A DNA stretch of 20,930 bases from Candidatus Nanopelagicaceae bacterium (GTDB lineage: Bacteria; Actinomycetota; Actinomycetes; Nanopelagicales; Nanopelagicaceae), in NCBI GenBank assembly GCA_947478965.1, contig CANJXW010000001.1, forward strand, positions 1-20,930, in the 5' to 3' direction. The notes below the pieces were generated by a model. That model was not told the origin of the DNA. It saw only the letters and a program-made list of their open reading frames with translations, and did no database searches. The position numbers were made by a program, and so were the translations under genes. Below are positions 18,058 to 20,930 of the stretch, in pieces (position 1 is the first letter of the stretch; each line of letters begins with the position of its first letter).

Positions 18058-18071
18058 TCTTGACGTCAAGA
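18058..18071. promoter_or_regulatory. 14-base perfect palindrome upstream of mdh
   Basis: TCTTGACGTCAAGA is identical on both strands and lies 38 bases before the mdh ATG. It covers a -35-like TTGACG, or alternatively lies in the spacer of a TTGTCT/TAATTT promoter pair. The position and symmetry fit a binding site for a dimeric regulator; the regulator is unknown. Confidence 0.5.
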
Positions 18072-18077
18072 CAAACT

Positions 18078-18305
18078 CTACAGCCCGCGCGGAAGTGAAA
18101 TCGCCAGCGCTAGGAGCGCAACGGCGATACCCAGGGCTAAATAACGCTCAACTTTCCCAGTTTTCCAATGTGCGATAGCGATCACACCTGTTCCGAGGGC
18201 GATCACGATCGAACCAAGGCGAACGAGCGATGCGATGCCAAGGACAATTCCAACTGCGATGGCAAGGTAGGCGATGCGAACCTTTGAGGAGTCTATTTCT
18301 CGCAT
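18078..18305 (-). CDS. Small membrane protein, DUF3017-like
   Basis: This 75-residue protein is almost entirely hydrophobic. It can form about three short membrane spans (roughly 12-28, 31-46 and 54-71), with a charged HWKTGKVER loop between the last two and a charged N-terminal MREIDSSK. Small DUF3017 proteins of this design sit between folD and mdh in other actinobacteria, and that position is the main reason for the call. The start codon lies inside the folD end (13-base overlap), so translation is probably coupled. There is no good ribosome-binding site. The function of the family is unknown. Confidence 0.75.
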   Translation of the reverse strand: MREIDSSKVRIAYLAIAVGIVLGIASLVRLGSIVIALGTGVIAIAHWKTGKVERYLALGIAVALLALAISLPRGL

Positions 18306-19135
18306 GCTTCAACAACATTCTGTAAAAGCATCGCGCGCGTCATGGGGCCAACTCCCCCAGGCATTGGAGCTACATATGCTGCAACGTCCATTACTCCTGG
18401 ATCAACATCGCCCAATAAGCCTGCATCGGTTCGCGAGATTCCGACATCAAGAACGGTTGCACCAGGTTTGATCGCATCGGCTTTAAGAAAATGCGCCTTT
18501 CCAATTGCAGCAATGACAATATCTGCTCTGCGAGTATGAGAGAGAAGATCTTTCGTTCCTGTATGTGTCAAGGTCACAGTTGCGTTCTCTTCGCGACGAG
18601 TAAGCAATAAGCCGAGAGGGCGACCAACGGTAAGGCCTCTTCCGATAACTACGACTTCTGCTCCTGCAAGTGGAATCTTGTAGTGGTTAATGAGTTCAAC
18701 AATTCCACGAGGAGTACATGGAAGCGGCGCAGAATATCCCGCAACGAGTCGGCCAAGATTCATCGGGTGTAATCCATCTGCATCTTTTGCAGGATCTATC
18801 GCTTCTAGAATTGCTTGTGTATTAATTCCTTGTGGCAAGGGAAGTTGAACGATGTATCCGGTGCACTCAGAGGAAGAGTTAAGATCGGTAATGGCAGCAA
18901 GTACATCACTTTGAGTTGCGCTGGCTGGAAGATCGATGCGGATAGAACGAATCCCGACTTGTTCGCAATCACGATGCTTTCCAGCAACATATGACTGAGA
19001 TCCAGGATCGCTACCGACAAGAATTGTTCCAAGACCTGGCGTTATTCCTTTAGCTTTAAGGGCCAAGGTTCTTATTGCAAGCTCACCTTTAATCGAGGCA
19101 GCTAGCGCTTTGCCATCAAGGATTGTTGCGCTCAT
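18293..19135 (-). CDS. folD: Bifunctional methylenetetrahydrofolate dehydrogenase/cyclohydrolase
   Basis: FolD oxidises 5,10-methylene-THF to methenyl-THF and hydrolyses it to 10-formyl-THF, the formyl donor used by PurN and PurH encoded just upstream. The 280-residue protein is of standard length. It shows [17 protein letters not shown] with Tyr49 and the catalytic Lys53, [36 protein letters not shown], the cofactor segment [14 protein letters not shown], and [14 protein letters not shown] at the C-terminus. AGGAT stands about nine bases before the ATG, and 16 bases separate it from the purH stop. Overlap with the small membrane-protein gene follows at its 3' end. Confidence 0.97.
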   Translation of the reverse strand: MSATILDGKALAASIKGELAIRTLALKAKGITPGLGTILVGSDPGSQSYVAGKHRDCEQVGIRSIRIDLPASATQSDVLAAITDLNSSSECTGYIVQLPLPQGINTQAILEAIDPAKDADGLHPMNLGRLVAGYSAPLPCTPRGIVELINHYKIPLAGAEVVVIGRGLTVGRPLGLLLTRREENATVTLTHTGTKDLLSHTRRADIVIAAIGKAHFLKADAIKPGATVLDVGISRTDAGLLGDVDPGVMDVAAYVAPMPGGVGPMTRAMLLQNVVEACEK

Positions 19136-19151
19136 ATTGCAAATCCTATCT

Positions 19152-20690
19152 TTACGCGTGAGAGAAATGTCGAGTGCCCGTAAAAAACATCGCTATTCCT
19201 GCATCTGATGCAGCTTTGATAACTTCTTCATCTCGAATACTTCCACCTGGTTGCACAATTGCGCTAACTCCTGCCTTAATGAGGATTTCTACGCCATCTG
19301 CAAAGGGGAAGAAAGCATCACTCGCGGCAACGCATCCTGCGACGCGCTCACCTGCGCGATCGACGGCAAGTTTCGCCGAATCAACGCGGTTGACCTGACC
19401 CATTCCTATTCCTACAGATGCACCGTTGTGTGCCAGAAGAATTGCATTGCTCTTTACTGCCCGAACACTGCGCCAAGCAAATTCAAGATCTTGGAGAACT
19501 TCTGGAGCGAGAGTTTCACCAGTGACTTGCTTCCAGTTGCGATAACTATCTCCTGGCGCATCAATGAGGTCAGTGTCTTGAAGTAAGACCCCGCCTGAAA
19601 CTGGGCGCATTTCAATCTGTGAAATCTTTGTATCGACACATGTCAGAATTCGAATCGATGGTTTTTTGGAGAGAATTTCTAAAGCTTCCGGATCGTATTC
19701 TGGGGCGATGATGACTTCTGTAAAGATTTGCGAAAGCGGCAAAGCCATTTCAACAGTAACTTTTCTATTAGCTGCAACAACTCCGCCGAAAGCTGAAACT
19801 GGATCACAAAGGTGAGCGGCGGCGTATGCAAGTGCAATATCTTTACCAATTGCGATTCCGCATGGATTGGCATGCTTAATAATGGCAACGCATGGATCGG
19901 CGTGATCTAACGCTGCTCTCCAAGCCGCATCTGCATCTGTGTAATTATTAAATGACATCTCTTTGCCGTGGCTCTGCACCGCGTTAACGATCCCTGGAAG
20001 TCCATTGCGGTAAATGGCTGCGCGCTGATGAGGGTTTTCTCCATAGCGCAGTGAATTTTCGCGGTGATAAATATTTCCAAACCACTCTGGAAGCTCGCCC
20101 TTTACTTCCCCTAACCAATTGGCAATTGTGAGGTCGTACTGAGCTGTAGTTCTAAAGACTTCGAGAGCAAGAGATCTACGCTCCTCTAAAGTGAAACCAC
20201 CTGCTGTGATCGCTGCAAGGAGTTGGTCATATTGAGACGTTTGGCTCAGCACTGCAACGCTGCCATGATTTTTCGCAGCACCGCGAAGCATGGAAGGGCC
20301 ACCAATATCTATCTGCTCGATACATTCGGCAAAATCCGCACCAGATGCAATGGTTTCTGCAAATGGATAGAGGTTAATTACAACGAGATCAAAGGGCTCT
20401 ATCTCAAGCTCTGTAATCGCTTTGAGATGCTCTGGATTGCTTTGATCGGCCAAAATTCCGCCATGAATCTTTGGATGAAGGGTCTTTACGCGACCGCCCA
20501 TAATCTCTGGAAAACCTGTATACGAACTCACCTCTGTCACTGCAATGCCAGCAGCTTGCAAAGTCTTTGCCGTTGAACCTGTTGAGAGAATTTCTACGCC
20601 TGCGCCAGAGAGAGCAGAACCAATTTCCAGAAGACGATCTTTATCATAAACACTCAGGAGAGCTCGGCGGATAGCTTTACGATCGGTCAT
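19152..20690 (-). CDS. purH: Bifunctional AICAR formyltransferase/IMP cyclohydrolase
   Basis: PurH carries out the last two steps of de novo IMP synthesis. The 512-residue protein has an N-terminal cyclohydrolase domain (about 1-195) with [41 protein letters not shown] and NLYPF. The C-terminal formyltransferase domain has [22 protein letters not shown], the catalytic IIKHANPCG (Lys272, His273), [14 protein letters not shown] and a C-terminal [12 protein letters not shown]. The ATG at 20688-20690 overlaps the purN stop by 14 bases, giving tight coupling. It is complete, with no unusual residues noted in the motifs. Confidence 0.97.
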   Translation of the reverse strand: MTDRKAIRRALLSVYDKDRLLEIGSALSGAGVEILSTGSTAKTLQAAGIAVTEVSSYTGFPEIMGGRVKTLHPKIHGGILADQSNPEHLKAITELEIEPFDLVVINLYPFAETIASGADFAECIEQIDIGGPSMLRGAAKNHGSVAVLSQTSQYDQLLAAITAGGFTLEERRSLALEVFRTTAQYDLTIANWLGEVKGELPEWFGNIYHRENSLRYGENPHQRAAIYRNGLPGIVNAVQSHGKEMSFNNYTDADAAWRAALDHADPCVAIIKHANPCGIAIGKDIALAYAAAHLCDPVSAFGGVVAANRKVTVEMALPLSQIFTEVIIAPEYDPEALEILSKKPSIRILTCVDTKISQIEMRPVSGGVLLQDTDLIDAPGDSYRNWKQVTGETLAPEVLQDLEFAWRSVRAVKSNAILLAHNGASVGIGMGQVNRVDSAKLAVDRAGERVAGCVAASDAFFPFADGVEILIKAGVSAIVQPGGSIRDEEVIKAASDAGIAMFFTGTRHFSHA

Positions 20691-20930
20691 GTGGTGACTC
20701 CAGTGTGGGTAGCAGCTTTACCAACGTCTCTAGGTAGAGTCGTCTTTCAATAACTTTGATTCTCTCGTGCAGACTCTCTTCGCTTTCACCTTCACGAACT
20801 GTAATTTTCTCTTGGGCAATGATCTCGCCAGTATCTACACCCGCATCGACCCAATGAATCGTTGTGCCAGTCTCTTTCGCGCCAGCGGCCAAAGCATCTC
20901 GAACTCCATGCGCTCCAGGAAAGAGAGGCA
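20677..20930 (-). CDS. purN: Phosphoribosylglycinamide formyltransferase, 5'-truncated
   Basis: PurN transfers a formyl group from 10-formyl-THF to GAR in the third step of purine synthesis. Only the C-terminal 83 codons are present; the frame runs off the end of the window, so the N-terminal part (roughly 110-120 residues) is outside. Diagnostic pieces are [16 protein letters not shown] and the catalytic-aspartate block [17 protein letters not shown], followed by the [12 protein letters not shown] helix. The apparent internal start at 20892 is only a TTG inside the gene. The stop lies within purH, and this order (purN, purH, folD) is common in actinobacteria. Confidence 0.95.
   Translation of the reverse strand, partial: PLFPGAHGVRDALAAGAKETGTTIHWVDAGVDTGEIIAQEKITVREGESEESLHERIKVIERRLYLETLVKLLPTLESPHDRS

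Overview
The window reads as core chromosome of a streamlined, moderate-GC actinobacterium. The gene sets accD-accE-maf-accA, purN-purH-folD-DUF3017-mdh and the deo genes facing a phosphosugar mutase are arrangements I recall from Actinomycetota such as Streptomyces and Mycobacterium. The base composition (about half GC by eye), very short intergenic gaps and many stop/start overlaps suggest a small-genome freshwater lineage such as acI/Nanopelagicales. That placement is inference. There are no rRNA or tRNA genes, insertion sequences, phage genes or CRISPR arrays that I can see, and no gene-free stretch longer than 300 bases.

Bases 1-3296 (+): acyl-CoA (propionyl/acetyl-CoA) carboxylase operon, consisting of the beta subunit (5' end cut by the window), the small epsilon subunit, a Maf nucleotide pyrophosphatase, and the biotin-carboxylase/biotin-carrier alpha subunit. 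Bases 3351-4973 (+): a PGM2-type phosphosugar mutase that probably starts leaderless. Its 3' end overlaps that of deoC on the other strand by 14 bases.

Bases 4960-11725 (-): in transcription order, a CNNM/CorC-type membrane protein, trpS, a BMP-family nucleoside-binding protein, cdd, deoA, add and deoC. From trpS onward the genes overlap or are separated by 2 bases. The last five form a nucleoside uptake and salvage route ending in acetaldehyde and glyceraldehyde-3-phosphate. The facing mutase may supply the missing phosphopentomutase step.

Bases 11854-12936 (+): a stand-alone sugar ABC transporter ATPase (UgpC/MsmK type) behind a GC-rich leader with two inverted repeats. A strong hairpin at 12958-12987 separates it from the convergent aldehyde dehydrogenase-DUF779 pair (12988-14960, -). 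Bases 15070-20930 (-): purN (cut by the window), purH, folD, a small DUF3017-like membrane protein, mdh, icd and an S51 (cyanophycinase-like) peptidase, linking purine synthesis, one-carbon metabolism and two TCA-cycle dehydrogenases. Two inverted repeats, one before mdh and one before icd, lie in the only sizeable gaps of this cluster and may be operators.

The content is mostly well-known central metabolism. I found no convincing new multi-gene system. The points most worth following are the leader of the ABC ATPase gene, the 14-base palindrome before mdh, the mutase/deo link, the DUF779 protein and the S51 peptidase.
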